From Bimastos eiseni (taxonomy: Eukaryota > Annelida > Clitellata > Crassiclitellata > Lumbricidae): a stretch of DNA of 64,000 nt. A model generated the notes under the pieces. That model did not search any database. It saw nothing but the letters and a program-made list of their open reading frames with translations, and was not told where the DNA came from. The stretch lies in assembly GCA_959347315.1 (NCBI GenBank), contig OY365807.1, positions 32,244,204-32,308,203 of the forward strand, written 5' to 3'. Positions 36,201 to 47,300 of this stretch are shown here, one piece after another; positions within the stretch are counted from its first letter, which is position 1, and each line of letters starts with the position of its first letter. A program made the translations under genes and the position numbers.

Positions 36201-39200
36201 TTAAAATCTTTAAAAAAATCAACTCTCATCCATTTCCAAATTACATAAAAACCCTTGCAAGGTTTCTTTGCTCACTATTGTGGTCGTAAAATGCAATCGC
36301 AAAACGAAACAGCACCAACCTTCATGCTTCTAGCTCCTCAACTATCCATATATGTAATTATAACCAATTGGAAAATAGTAGCCTATTTAATGCTTTAAGT
36401 AAAGGTCAACTAGTTATGAAGGATAAATGCTGGCTTCTTAAGATCCAACCTTTAGTAGGTAAACATAAACGTTGCAATTCTATATCTGTGGCTTGAAGAA
36501 GATAAATCTAGCCAGAAACAACTGCCTGGTACAAAAACTACAACCACTTTTATCATGAGTTCATCTTTACTGTCACCGAGCAACAAGTAAAATGGATCCT
36601 CACTGTATACATATTGTATGTGTATTTGTGTGCAATGAATGTGTAGCTGTGTACCAATATAAACATTGCACAGTGCACACACATATCTGCTCAATGCACA
36701 TACAATTAAATAAAGCAATTCTAAATTAAATTACCGCCTCCAAATCCAGAGGTCGCGGAAGCAGGTGCAGAAGCTGTACCAAACCCAAATCCCGTCGGCT
36801 GATTCTGGGTTGCTCCAGCACCAAATGCGAAACCTTTAAGCATCATTAATTATCATATACCAAAAGCCAATTGATGAAATCGAAGAACATTTTCTAATAT
36901 ATCTACCCAAAATATTTCACAGTAATCTACATGCATTACTGGCTTACAGAAGTTACGTAAAAGCTAGGGTCGTAGACCTGCCAACACTTCAAAGGATCCA
37001 CGAATTATAAACTAGAATAATCACTTTGTCACCTTGTGCCACCAGTTCCTTGTCGTCTTGCGACCGTCATGGTAAACCTTCTCCACTGTCCTCTATCTTT
37101 CACCACCTCCCTCAGCTCCTTCATGCTCAACGTTGTCCTCTCCAATATTGCATCCACCCACCTCATTCTTGGATGCCCTTTTCTCCTTGTTTCCTCCCCA
37201 CAACCCAGCATCATCTCCTACTATGTACATCTCATTGGCTCGCATCACGTGTCCGAAATACAGCAACCTCTGTTCTGTTGCCCTCTGTTGCAAGTTAAGC
37301 CTCTGCACAGTTGTTTAATCTCTTGAAGCACTTAGACATGCCATGTGAATAACATACCAGGAACAACAAGAAGTTGCTCAAATCTAATCTGTATATATTA
37401 CTATGGTTAGGCTGGGAGTGCCTCTGAGTAGGTTTCTTGAAGGGTGTCTGATAAATTCCTAATATGAATGAATGAATGTGACTTCATGATGCCCACATGG
37501 CACATTTCTATTAAGATAAGTATTTGAAAACTATAATTATATTGGAGGCAGTAAGACTCTACAAATGAAGAAAACTGCAACACGAGAGAAGCAACTAACT
37601 AATCAACGACTGGAAGGAACCACAATCGCGTGCCATGCATCCAATCACACATTGGGCATGACTCTTGTTCCTGGCATGTGGATCACAAGTAGCTCCTTAA
37701 ACCCAACTATGACCTACTTTTTGAAAGCTTTCCATTGTTCAAGAATTTCATTAATAGTCCTTGTTGAAATTCACGACTAGTGTTCGTGACTTGGGTGCTA
37801 CCATTGACAGCACTCTTTAGTCTACTGAATACATCTCTAATCTCTGTCTAGTTTCTATTACCTGCAACGTCTTCAAGTTGTAAGGCGATCTGTTCCCTCC
37901 TCAACTTTTGCCTCTATGGTACATGCTCTTGTTTGCTCATGCTCACACATTGATTACTGTAATTCGTTACTCATTAGTCTTACAAAATCTTGCCTGTCAC
38001 CAATCCAATCGGTGCTAAATGCAGCTACCTGTCTCATTACCCACCTTCCTTACTTCTCACGTATTTCGACCATTATGGCAGAGCATTTACATTGGCTTCC
38101 GCTAATAGCATGCATTCGATTAAAAGTTCTTTTCCTTGCCTCCAGAGCATTTTTGGGTCAGACTCCATGCTATCTTTTGACCTTATCTGCCGTCCTCTTT
38201 CGGCTGCCTCTCGTCATCCTCTTTATTCTTTAGACCGACATGACCTCTTACAACAAAGCTCTTCTGCTCAATACCACGCTTATGAGTCTGCTGGCCCTGT
38301 GCCTTGAAATGATATTCCCTCTCCGACTCGCTCTTTGATTCTAACTGGGGTGCTTCTGTTTCTGCTCGTATTCTTAAGACTTTTCTTTTCCCACGAGGTT
38401 TTCACACTGAGAGCACCTCTGATTACGTTGCACAGGGAGTGGTGCTATAAAAATATGTAAATACAATACAATGGTTAGTAAAAGTTACCATCTTCTCAGA
38501 GTCCAAGTCCCAACTCCCAAAAGTGAAGCAAATGCAAAACTTAACATATTCCTGAAAATAATTTGTCTATCATCACTTGAAATCCTGAATACTAGTTTGG
38601 GTTAGACCATTCTCCTGCATAGCATATACATATAAATCATTATGAAGGGATATCCTTCCAAATGATTTTATTTTCACTTATAAGATATATTCCGCAGATA
38701 TTGCAGAATCAAGGATTCACTATGGACCTGTCCAAATGACATTGCAGGAACCATTATACCGGTTTCGATCTTGCCTAAGCCGGAACTCTATCTCCATTCT
38801 ATTCTACTTTGAAATCTGTCTTCCTTGGCCAAAGTCGGACTGGGAGCGAACGAGTAAATTTTTTGAAAAAGCTCTAAATTTCAATTTAATCGATTGCTTG
38901 ACTATGAGATGTGGCTATATATTAGGCTCTATTTTAACGCATTCGGGGGTCATATTGTTTACTATATAGGGGACACATTCTTGGCGACAGATATATATTA
39001 AACTTACATAGGGCCGTTTTTAAAAATAAAGTGGAGGCTCCTTGGATGCTTGCACAAAGAAACATGAAATAATGTAGGTATAATTCTAATTGTCTAAATA
39101 CCAGCTCAAATGTACGTAACATACGCATGGAGGGGGTCCACGAAAGAAATGCATACTTATTTGTTGAAACTAGATTTTGAATTGGTTGAATCGCCGTTAC

Positions 39201-40979
39201 TAATAGACGGATCATAACAGGTGCAAACAACGTTGTTCAGAGGGCGTTTCACTGGTAAACAGTGTGACAGCTGCTGAATTTCAGCAGGCGCAAGTTATAG
39301 CCTTTCTGTGCAATGGGAGGAAACGGGTTGAATCGTGAGCTATTATATCTTCCAACCCATGATTCTTCACAAGTTAACAGCTGGTAGATAAAATAATTGT
39401 TAACCTAATTAAAATTTGATTAAAATTTAACTGAAAGTGGTTCAGTGTGTACACTACATTTTACTTACTCTGTGCTGTATATAAATCTTAAAAACCTCGA
39501 TGACGGGATTTTGATGCTGAGCAAGAATCAAGCATATCTTGAAAATCAAGGCCTTGAACGATTTCAGATTCAATGTCCATAAGTGTTAGGGTGTTTAATC
39601 TTACTTGACCGATACCGACAGCATTTTTTAATGCGTTTGAGATGACTGAAGGATCATTATCTGCTGCAGTTAGAAACTGGTGAAGTTGAGTAAATGCGCA
39701 GCTATTATACACGCTTGAAGATCCGATCTGTAGGTTCAATTCATTCATCAATTTTAACATTTGCAGTGGTGTTTTCCTTGTCGGTACTGATCGAAGTTCT
39801 TTTAGAAATAGTTTATCAATATCGCCTTTGTTTTCCATAGAACCACTACACAGTTCTGATCTTTTTAACAAATTGATCAATTTGGGCACGTCGGGTTGTC
39901 GACATTCTGCTGCATTTTCAAAAAGAAGTATCTTATGGTGCTACTGGGCACCAGATTCAAATTTCTTCATTGTTAACTATGGTAGATTTAATAATTTAGT
40001 TTTCTGTAACTACTAACTGTAAATATATGTACCTTTTATAAGTATTATTAAAATTTTAGATACTTGCTTAATATAATAACAGTCCCACTTTTGCAAATGG
40101 AGTCAAATTTGTAACTAGACCTTATCTCAAATTGAGCAAAAAAGATTTTGTTTATATTCGAATTCTAGACTAGATGGAATATTACTTTCAAGTCTACGAG
40201 CTATCTTCTATTTTATCCAACAAATTGTCGATTTGTTAATTCGTCGTCAATGTGACAGTAGGCCCTCAATTTGTCGAATGATTGTGGACAGGAGAAACGA
40301 AAGGATTAGGATGAGTAAGATCTGTTGAAGAAAGGTCGAAAGTATAGGTTAGCTTGCTCGGGTGCATAGCGAATCGCCGAAACCCGAATCTGATTTTCGC
40401 CGTATCGCCGAAAACTAAACTGGATTGATGAAATGGATTCTGCTTAAATGGAAGCTCGATTATTGAAAAGAATTCACGCCGAAGCTGGGTTATGAATGAA
40501 TTGCGCTGTTTTGAGAGTTCAGCATTTTTCAATAGTACATTATTGCTGTTTTCGGGGAATCTGGCTTTTTGGCCTTTTCAGCGTTTTCGGGTTTCGATGA
40601 CTCGGCGATACGCTACGCATCCCGCTTGCTGAGGGAGGTCAATAATGAAAAATTCTGTCTTTGAAGGGTTTAAGCATGGCGTTCACATTACGTTGACTCT
40701 AAAAAGGTGAAGGTAAAGCACAACCTCGGGGGACGGAAGCAACAGCTTTCAGACTATTCAGACAGTCTCTATGAAAATATGTGGAAACAACGGCGCATCT
40801 GTGAAATTTACAATTTTATTTCGCGCGTGGACTGCATTACTTGCGACCGATTTCAAAATTGGTTAACTAGTACCTGTAGCCGGCGCAGCGGTAGCAGTAG
40901 ATCCAAAGAGCCCAGTTGGCGCAGTCGTGGCGGCTGCGCCAAAAGCAGGACGAGTCGTTGAACCGAAAGAAAACGCCAT
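24104..40979 (-). CDS. NUP54: Nucleoporin NUP54, complete, 12 exons
   Basis: Nup54 is a subunit of the Nup62-Nup58-Nup54 complex that lines the nuclear pore channel. Its FG repeats bind transport receptors and its helices hold the trimer. Twelve exons total 1884 nt, 627 residues plus stop, with all phases matching. Residues 1-235 form an FG/GLG-rich domain (MAFSFGSTTRPAFG.. onward). About 236-425 is the conserved middle domain with NDERDVVVAKWNQLQACWGT, GYSCIP and TEMVIYIQDRQV. About 425-460 has TPPAG, IDSRIWEQAKLDNP and LVPVPMVGF. Residues 460-627 are the coiled-coil C-terminus (KQEIHRKHGYAIQADEE, SQMRMQNL, HLISIIKEDLEDLRLVEQGL). It is longer than the roughly 507-residue human protein, mainly in the FG region. 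Intron 3 appears to use a GC donor. Confidence 0.97.
24270..24845. repeat. Decayed GC-richer repeat in NUP54 last intron
   Basis: AG-rich sequence similar in style to 11540-12900 (ggagcttgttccagagcaagg, cctaggtccagg). No ORF and no clear ends; probably an old retroelement fragment. Confidence 0.35.
24898..25011 (-). CDS. NUP54: NUP54 exon 11: coiled coil
   Basis: Acceptor ..gctgtcag, donor gttagt, 38 codons, phase 0/0. GRLSEIMSQMRMQNLAG matches GRLNELMSQIRMQNHFG. Confidence 0.97.
25477..25596 (-). CDS. NUP54: NUP54 exon 10: coiled coil
   Basis: Acceptor ..gttgttatag, donor gtaaga, 40 codons, phase 0/0. VIVKQEIHRKHGYAIQADEE matches VLIKQEIQRKSGYAIQADEE. Confidence 0.97.
26599..26706 (-). CDS. 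NUP54: NUP54 exon 9: coiled coil
   Basis: Acceptor ..gatttttcag, donor gtgatc, 36 codons, phase 0/0. Helical sequence with SDIVRLQNNLTNMVAKAEQ, in the place of ISEDISELQKNQTTSMAKIAQ. Confidence 0.93.
26730..26776. repeat. 47-bp perfect palindrome in NUP54 intron
   Basis: Two 23-bp arms (26730-26752 and 26754-26776) around a single C, with no mismatch. It begins 24 bp upstream (minus strand) of NUP54 exon 9. Confidence 0.95.
27313..27476. repeat. ~59-bp segment duplicated 105 bp apart
   Basis: 27313-27370 and 27418-27476 share gctgactgc.ca.gcaatgaa and ggtgccc.acatt.cg.aaaa.tg. Lies in the NUP54 intron before exon 9 (minus strand). Confidence 0.7.
27687..27835 (-). CDS. NUP54: NUP54 exon 8: WEQAK..VPVPMVGF block
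   Basis: Acceptor ..ctttag, donor gtaagc. It encodes IDSRIWEQAKLDNPNPDKLV then PVPMVGFAEIHSRLK, the best conserved Nup54 segment. Confidence 0.97.
28419..28618 (-). CDS. NUP54: NUP54 exon 7
   Basis: Acceptor ..tttttcgtag, donor gtattt, 200 nt. It contains TEMVIYIQDRQVTGL, KNQLVSHL and SMTPDQLKMYLNTPPAG, equivalent to TEVVIYVVER.. and LSPAQIKQLLQNPPAG. Confidence 0.95.
29882..30069 (-). CDS. NUP54: NUP54 exon 6
   Basis: Acceptor ..tttttaatag, donor gtaatg. It encodes AVGYSCIPQSRNEDGLVSLI and then LIVDALHRILG, matching AVGYSCMPSNKDEDGLVVLV in human. It leaves in phase 2. Confidence 0.96.
30609..31100 (-). mobile_element. ~0.5 kb TIR element with internal snap-back, copy 1
   Basis: Homologous in reverse orientation to 61984-62503: the agggatgaa end, a ttcaaaacagaaaatc block, a gagtcc.agtaat block and the internal palindrome at 30771-30839. 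No ORF. Lies in the NUP54 intron between exons 5 and 6. Confidence 0.65.
30771..30839. repeat. Snap-back palindrome
   Basis: taaccttttaacgaccagc pairs with gctgatcgtcaaagggtta across about 31 nt. The same palindrome occurs at 62337-62405. Confidence 0.85.
31217..31398 (-). CDS. NUP54: NUP54 exon 5: start of conserved middle domain
   Basis: Acceptor ..gtctag, donor gtgcat, 182 nt. It contains NDERDVVVAKWNQLQACWGT, GKGYYG and DNPHCFFK, almost identical to the human blocks. Confidence 0.97.
31911..32339 (-). CDS. NUP54: NUP54 exon 4: large FG/GLG repeat exon
   Basis: 429 nt, acceptor ..gtttttcag, donor gtaagt. It encodes about 143 residues of FGTGLG-type repeats with about 15 FG dipeptides. 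At DNA level it is a degenerate minisatellite, and the opposite strand is open too (Val-Pro-Asn-Pro repeats), a by-product of the repeat. Confidence 0.96.
32535..33539. mobile_element. 1.0 kb TIR element flanked by TTA (Harbinger-like)
   Basis: The terminal inverted repeats start ggggtcatt.cataattatg and agree at about 24 of 26 bases. TTA is duplicated at both sides (32532-32534 and 33540-33542). Subterminal GGTGGGTGGGGGTT blocks also mirror each other. A 3-bp TWA duplication is typical of PIF/Harbinger. No transposase ORF. Lies in NUP54 intron 3. Confidence 0.8.
35180..35251 (-). CDS. NUP54: NUP54 exon 3: FG repeats, GC donor
   Basis: Acceptor ..ctgtttaag, 72 nt, phase 1/1. It encodes FGFGATSSAAPALGFGTTT. 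The exon end ACAG is followed by gcacgt. Ending there gives the phase 1 needed by exon 4; the nearest GT (four bases on) would give phase 2 and break the frame. Confidence 0.85.
35515..35912 (+). mobile_element. Short-TIR element family, copy B
   Basis: The ends are a perfect 10-bp inverted repeat, agggatcagc and gctgatccct. Inside are ctcggacatt near the left end and ggattctgtgctcagtgg near the right end, both shared with copies A and C. Lies in NUP54 intron 2. Confidence 0.7.
36735..36833 (-). CDS. NUP54: NUP54 exon 2: FG repeats
   Basis: Acceptor (minus strand) ..gcttaaag, donor gtaatt, 99 nt, phase 1/1. It encodes GFAFGAG, GFGFGTA and SGFGG motifs. The preceding 4 kb intron contains LINE and MITE copies and an unassigned ORF. 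Confidence 0.93.
37026..37330 (-). pseudogene. LINE 3' fragment (C-terminal RT region), frameshifted
   Basis: Two minus-strand frames together give the common LINE tail: RLLYFGHVMRANE in one, then GHPRMRWVDAI, TTLSMKELREVVKDR and QWRRFTMTVARR in the other. The frame change shows it is dead. Lies in NUP54 intron 1. Confidence 0.75.
37840..38465 (+). pseudogene. CR1/L2-like LINE 3' fragment
   Basis: Broken frames carry SHIDYCNSLLISL, LSPIQSVLNAATCLIT and EHLHWLPL, the signature of the C-terminal part of CR1/L2-type reverse transcriptases. It ends with cacctctgatt..ggtgctataaaaatatgtaaatac and an ATACA-rich tail. Confidence 0.75.
39488..39949 (-). CDS. Unassigned ORF inside NUP54 intron 1
   Basis: About 154 codons are open on the minus strand, from just after a TAG to the TAA at 39490-39488. 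GTG at 39889 is the most upstream start-like codon noticed and Met occurs further in; a 3' terminal exon entered at the acceptor-like ..caccataag is equally possible. The product is evenly mixed and probably helical (LINLLKRSELCSGSMENKGD, TPLQMLKLMNELNLQ, HQFLTAADNDPSVISNALK) and looks ARM-like at its start (LLFENAAECRQPDVPKLINL). I do not recognise the family. It lies on the same strand as NUP54, so it could be a nested gene exon, a retrocopy or chance. Confidence 0.4.
40352..40630. mobile_element. ~280-bp MITE with long inverted ends
   Basis: The left end (gcttgctcgggtgcatagcg, then aatcgccgaaacccgaa) mirrors the right end (cgggtttcg..tcggcgatacgctacgcatcccgcttgc). No ORF. Lies in NUP54 intron 1. 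Confidence 0.7.
40874..40979 (-). CDS. NUP54: NUP54 exon 1 with start codon
   Basis: ATG at 40979-40977 starts MAFSFGSTTRPAFGAAATT, like the MAFNFG start of vertebrate Nup54, and the exon includes a GLFG motif. The donor is gtacta; it leaves in phase 1 inside a Gly codon. Confidence 0.95.
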
Positions 40980-43900
40980 TTACGAATATTTAGTTTAAAT
41001 ATATGTACGATTTTGTGTACATAACATTTGCCACTTGTTAGGTGGCAGCACGTATCATCTTAGTTTCATGCCACAGGCCAAGAATAGACCAACAGCATCT
41101 TATAGTAAATCAGTATGTAGAGTAGCTACGCTGTAGTGGGCAAGACGACGCCTATAATTATTTGGTCGCAAAACAGCTTACATTTGTTACTCAACGAAAG
41201 ATATACACGAACAAAGGAAAATTACCCTCATGATTTTTCAAATATAATTTTCAAATGAAATGTTAAGTTTCTTACTAACATCATTAAAAGTATGTTCAAC
41301 AATAAATATCTCAAGGCCAAATGTGCATAATATAGCCATCTGCCCATTACAAATCCAGACACTTACATTCTTAGAACCTACATTCAGCAAGTAGTGAATC
41401 ACCCAACTTTGACCTTGACAAAAGCCCCAAAAACTAAGGCAAACCTAAATGGAGCCAAACTCACACTTTCAAGAAATTAATTTGAAGATCCATGATTTTT
41501 ATTAAAATAAAATAAATTAATAGCCACATGCCTAGTAAAATCAAATCTCATTTTCAGATTATGCAAATAATTAATTTTAAGATAAATCAAATAAACTAAG
41601 GCACATTTTCATCAATAAACACCTTCCACAAGTAAATGTCATCCTTGTCAGCTGATCCACTACCTCAGCGCTTTCCAAACTGTGATCTGTGGATTGGTTC
41701 ACGAGCCCTTAGTTGCCAATTCGCAAAGTGAATCAAGAAACAAAGCCATGTAAAAACACTTACATGGCTATAATTTTAGATGAAATAGAGTCATAGAATT
41801 GTCTAAAAATGGATCTAAATCAATATTAATACTTTTGTAAATTTAAAAGAAAAATAATTAATAAACCTGCAATGGAAGAATCCTCCAGCCGGTTTATCAC
41901 TGACAAGTTTGGGAAGCGCTGTGCTACCTGATATAATCAGTTCAATAAAAAAATGATAACTAGTTACAAAAACTATCCTGAATTAGGTCTACAAAGCAAC
42001 TAGCAAATGATCAACCTGGTACATGAACAGCACATTAAGGCATATTTTTAATCACATACTGCAAGAAGATTAACACTTGAAGCACAGAAATTAACTAAAA
42101 CAATGACACATATAACTTATGTATTTAGCTCATTAACTGCATAAACCTGTCTTTCAAATATGATAACCTAATTCAACAAAATAGCATTCATAAATGCTCA
42201 ACAATAATCACACTCAACAGAAATCATTAAAATAAGTCAAAGAATGAAGCAATGAAATTTGCTCACATATTCAATGCAATGGTTTGATTTATAAAGCAAT
42301 GTATGGCAATCAATCATTTAAATATTGATTAACTGTTGTACTTAAAGGCATGCTCTATGAGACTGAACCATTGCTGGGCTGCATAGCAACAAGTTCAACA
42401 GCAATGCAAAAGCCTTTCCTTATATGACAAGACAAAGAAAGTTCCAATGAAATATATCGGAGGCAACTCGGTTTAAATGCCAAATGAGGAGACAAAAGAC
42501 AGATACACTTAAAGACATATCTGCCATCATATCATCTGGATCTTTTTATAGCATTTCTCAGGTGAGAAACTGCCTAATCATAATCGTAATCCCAGATTTC
42601 GTTTTTTTGGAATTTGTGCAGCGAGTAAGATAAAGAGAAAAGGAGGAATCAGGATAAGTTGCTTACTTGAAAAGAACTGCATTCAGTTTCGAAAGGTAGG
42701 TCTGTACTGTAAACTGAATGAAAAGCAGACTGGATAAAGTGGACAGAGTGGATAGTATGGGTCTGTAACACTGCTATCATCTTTAATTCTGTAGATTGCA
42801 AGTCTTAAGTTCCAGAAGGTCAGGGAAGCCTTGACAGCCTCTCAATTCAATAACTAAGATAAGGTGGTAATGTATGGCAAAAGAAAAAGGTGGGAAAGAT
42901 GACAAAATGAAAAATAAGTTAATATCGGTAAATAATTCTGAGCATTAGATCAGAAAATGCTAGCAAACCATTGAAGGATTTGGCAAAACGTCGCTACAAA
43001 TTTTGGGTGTAGCTCAGAATTTAGGATAATTGAAACATCAGCATAAAAACATCATACAATTCAACAGACATCAGTTTTCATAAGTACTTACACAGACCCA
43101 GTTTATGAAGTCATTTACATAATACATAATCAGAATACATGTACATATATTTCTTATACACTGAAACATGTCAGCTAATTCAATCAATAAACTTAATATC
43201 CATTAGTTCAACTTTAATAACAATGAACAAGTCAACAAATACAACAGAAAATTCCATTACAAGCAATATCAATCAAACGCTTAAATAATTATCGTAATTA
43301 ACGAAATTTGCAAACCGAGGAAAAAATTTCAAAATGTCCGAGTTTAAATCAACTGATAATTAGGTGCATAATATGCAAATTAGCTAGTACCATAAACACA
43401 CATGCATTTAACAAACAAATTGAAACAAATTTAAATTAAATTTAAATTAACACACAAACTAAAGTCTCCCATCTTGATTTTATTCTTTGTACAAAAGTAA
43501 GCTGTAATCTTGATTGTCTTATCATTTCTTACTAAAGCACTAAAACTACTTTCCCTAACAGGGAAAGTCTTTAAAACAACTGCAACAGCTGGCTTCCCAG
43601 CGTTACTATGTTACATCATAGACAATTGGACGATCAAAAAGGGAGTAAAAAAAGCTGAAATGAGTTACAAACGTAATCAACAAATAACAAATTAGAACAA
43701 AAATGTAAGAATAATAATATTCTAATCATCACAAAACTTTGAACAAGGCACACAAGTCATGGTATTTAAACTAATGAGAAAGGGTATCATTTCAGATTTA
43801 CTTAGAAATGAGTTACCCTGTGTAAAGTGTATGTTATTAGTAATGTTATTAGTATACTACTCTTCAATTAAACAGAACTACACAAGTATAGATGCATGAC

Positions 43901-44258
43901 TTAAATATTCACAAATCATTATTACTGCTGAAGTCCTGTGGGCAATAGACATTTAATTCTTATGTAATTCTTCATGAAATTCTTTCAACAAACTATGTCA
44001 AACTATCCATTCATGTGAATGCTTTCGATGAATGTATGTTCTAAATAAAAAATTTGTCAAGGTTATAAAAACAAGTTATTGCTTTCGACTGCTCAATTTA
44101 CTAATTTATCAGTAAAAAATTACAAAAGTAGTACACTTTATATTACAATCAGAAACCAAGACAATTTGGAAGTAATGTTAGTATGTTGGGATATTCAAAT
44201 GTGATTCATTGGCATGTGCAGAAGACATTCCGCATCAGCAGCCAAAGACGGAAAGTCT
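40980..44258. other. Intergenic region upstream of NUP54, downstream of MICU3-like
   Basis: 3.3 kb of AT-rich sequence with no exon recognised on either strand. The NUP54 promoter should lie in its left part; I saw no TATA box or motif that I would defend. The MICU poly(A) signal should lie in its right part; a weak candidate (TTTAAT, i.e. ATTAAA on minus) is near 43953. Confidence 0.6.
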
Positions 44259-44324
44259 CTATGATGCCCTCATCTCATTCTTCACACAGTTTTTGTAGCT
44301 TTCCCATTGTCCTCCAGCTACCAC
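44259..44324 (-). CDS. MICU3: MICU3-like last exon and stop
   Basis: Acceptor ..cctgtgtag, phase 0, 21 codons plus TAG. VVAGGQWESYKNCVKNEMRA-S resembles the FKSCLKKELHSR end of MICU3. Confidence 0.82.
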   Translation of the reverse strand: MVAGGQWESYKNCVKNEMRAS

Positions 44325-47300
44325 CTACACAGGAAATAAATCCGGAAATAAATTATTGTTTAAAGATAACAGGCCTTACTCTGTGGTCACTGATTAATAT
44401 CCTCAAATACACATATATGAGGAATAAGTACTTTCTCATATATATTATATTGAAAGGATGTCTAGTTTGGAATGCGGTTTTGTGCGTAAGCACCCACCTA
44501 CAAATGTCTTGCGAATTTGATAATGTTGCTGTTCTAATTTACAGATTAGACTACACTGAGAAACTCAGGGTGAGATGGGAATTTCAGCAATTCAGTTGCA
44601 AACCTTAGCTCCACGATGAAGTCGATCCTTCATGACTGACAGGAACTCTTGCTGACTGAGTTTACCATCTCCGTCTCTGTCAAACAACTGGAAGACAACA
44701 TGGATCAAATGTTGATTCAGCATCTGACCAGTACACGCTTTCACAGCACGGCTAAAGTCGACTAAGGAAACACAAATTACACACAAAATCAGTAATTAAC
44801 ACTAAAAAAACCATTCACTTTAAATTTCTAGGCGAGTCACTGTGTAAAGAATTTAATGAATAATCATTCAAGCATTTTAACATTTAATGTCATTAAGGCC
44901 AATGCAGAGGGCACCTCTGAAGTGTATGGTAGAGGGAGGCTGAAGTATTATGACAACCAGATATTTTGGGGCATTACCCACGTGCAGCCTTGAAGATTAG
45001 AATAAGGATTTTAAATTGTATATGAGCCTGAAGAGGGAGCAAGTGCAGTTCAGATACATTATTCCAGTGTATGTATCAGTTTATCATCTCAGAAACATAA
45101 ACCTTTCTTTGACCCTCCAGAGATGCTGCTCTTAACCCAATAACAAGAATGTTGAAAAAATCATGCATCACGCTTATCAGCTGTTGCATTGAATCGTTTG
45201 AGCAAAACGCAATGCGACAAGAAGCCCATCATTTGAAATAATGGGCATGAAGCCCACTCATTTGCTCAATTGCTCATTCACTCAATGACTCACTATTCAC
45301 AGAAAAACTGCTGCATTCATGAAGCACTACCATCAGAGGCGGCGATCTTGTTTAAGAGGTGGGGACACCCAATGAGAGGGGTAAGAAATATGGGAAATGT
45401 ATAATATGTCCCCGCTCTGTAAAAGGTGGGGGACTTGTACACCACGACTTCCTGGGATTGCCGCCTCTGACCACCAACATTATTCTGCAGACGATATGTT
45501 AATTTTGCAGCCTATTTTAACTGCTACCAATGAATGAATCACCTTACTTTAAACATGACCAAAACTATATTTTTTTATATTATTTATGCCATTGTACAAT
45601 ATATTATGCAATTGCATGTGAACACTCCATAGTGAACATCAACCTGAAATGTCCTTGCGAATAATTGCGTGACTTTCAACTTTTGTTCTGAAGTCAACAC
45701 CATTAAATAAGACATGAGAGTGAATGGACTACAGTATTATTGTGGCATGGTGGCTGATCGGTTGGAGCGATCAGCCCGTAACACTCAGTGTGCGCCGAGT
45801 GAGCGAGTTCGACCCTCGTCCGAGGCATCAGTCACTGTGCAGGGACCTAGAGCAAGTCCTTCGCGCACAATTTATCTGCAGTACAACTGCAATTGCACCG
45901 TCAAGGCGTGTGTGTGCACTTCTGAGCAAAAGATGTTGGAAGAAAGGCGATATCAAATTTCAAGAATTTAAATTCAGATTATAAATGCCTGCCAGATGAA
46001 GCTGCTCCACAACAGTTAACATCGAATCAGGCTTAAATGCATATAACGACTGTCAGCAGCCAATGAGTGGCACACAGCGAATTACCTGAACAGAATGGAC
46101 TCATATATACAAGCTGCATATTAACCTAATTTTTTTAACTTTACTGACAATATCCAATTCCAAGTTGCATTCAGTAAAACTCACTTAGATCAAAGCCTGG
46201 TAAACAACAAATTCTCAAAGCATGATTGATATGCTGCAAACATAAAACTCTTTAAGTTAAACATTGATCTGTGAAACAACGTGTATCACAGATAAAACTA
46301 CTTATAAAATAATTATTGTATCATACTGTTCAGGAATTGTCCAGTGAAGTCATACAAATTAGGGCTAAGACAGTGAACTGAACTTTCAAACAGAATGACT
46401 AAGTTTTTGGATCGTTAGTTGGCCATGACACGCATCGCACTGAAGCTGCATGCTGGAGAACAGTATTTATTGATTAGAGACTTGAGATTAGATCCGAATG
46501 ATCGACTGACCTTCAGATATTGGAAGATCGGCATAAGTGTAGATTCTAAGGGCCAAGGCAAAATCATCAAGGTCATTCAAAAACAGACAGAAATCTTTGA
46601 AATCCTTGAAGTGAATGCCCTGTGGAGTCAATAACATACCAGACATTTATACACTATCACACATCTCTATTCATTACAAATTATATAAAGGATGTTAGTA
46701 CATATGCAAGTGTCCATGACCAGTTTCAACCCAAATACATTGCCTTTTGAGAACCTCTGCAACATGCTGTTTCACTCAAGAAGGGGAAAAGTTAAGTAAT
46801 TGTAATGACACAAAACTGCATCTGGAAGTTCTACATCTATCTGTCTTGAGCTATCCCAGCCACTGCCAGCTGCATCCAGCTTCTGATGGTCAGTTCATGG
46901 TCCCATTCCCTCACATGTCAGTGCAAGCTAAGCAAGTCTTTTCCTCTGTCGGTCAATGTCTGTGAAACAATGTGCCACTGGGCTTACGATGACTTAATCT
47001 CTAAGAGTTCAGAACATATTTTCTACTTGACTTAAAGCACATTTGTGTTCATTGATTCCTAGGTCCAGGTGATTAAATGGTGCTATACAAATGCTCAGAA
47101 ACAAAGATACATTAAAACCAGCAGTCTTGTATATAAAACCCCCATGAGCATTCCAATCTACCAACAACCACTACTACATTCCAACATATAGTCTGTCATT
47201 TTCTGGCATTGGTCTTTCTGGATGAGCCTCGATACAGCGCCGGCATGGACTCTTGTGCATTTCATGTCGCTGTCCCTAAGCAATGGAACCGACTACTAAT

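Noticed and set aside
37029..37318. Overlapping ORFs on both strands as a host gene
   Set aside because: Minus-strand frames carry the conserved C-terminal LINE motif across a frameshift; plus-strand ORFs are shadows.
45741..45815. Functional tRNA gene
   Set aside because: Only a degenerate tRNA-like head is present, joined to a SINE body found again at 62803-63040.
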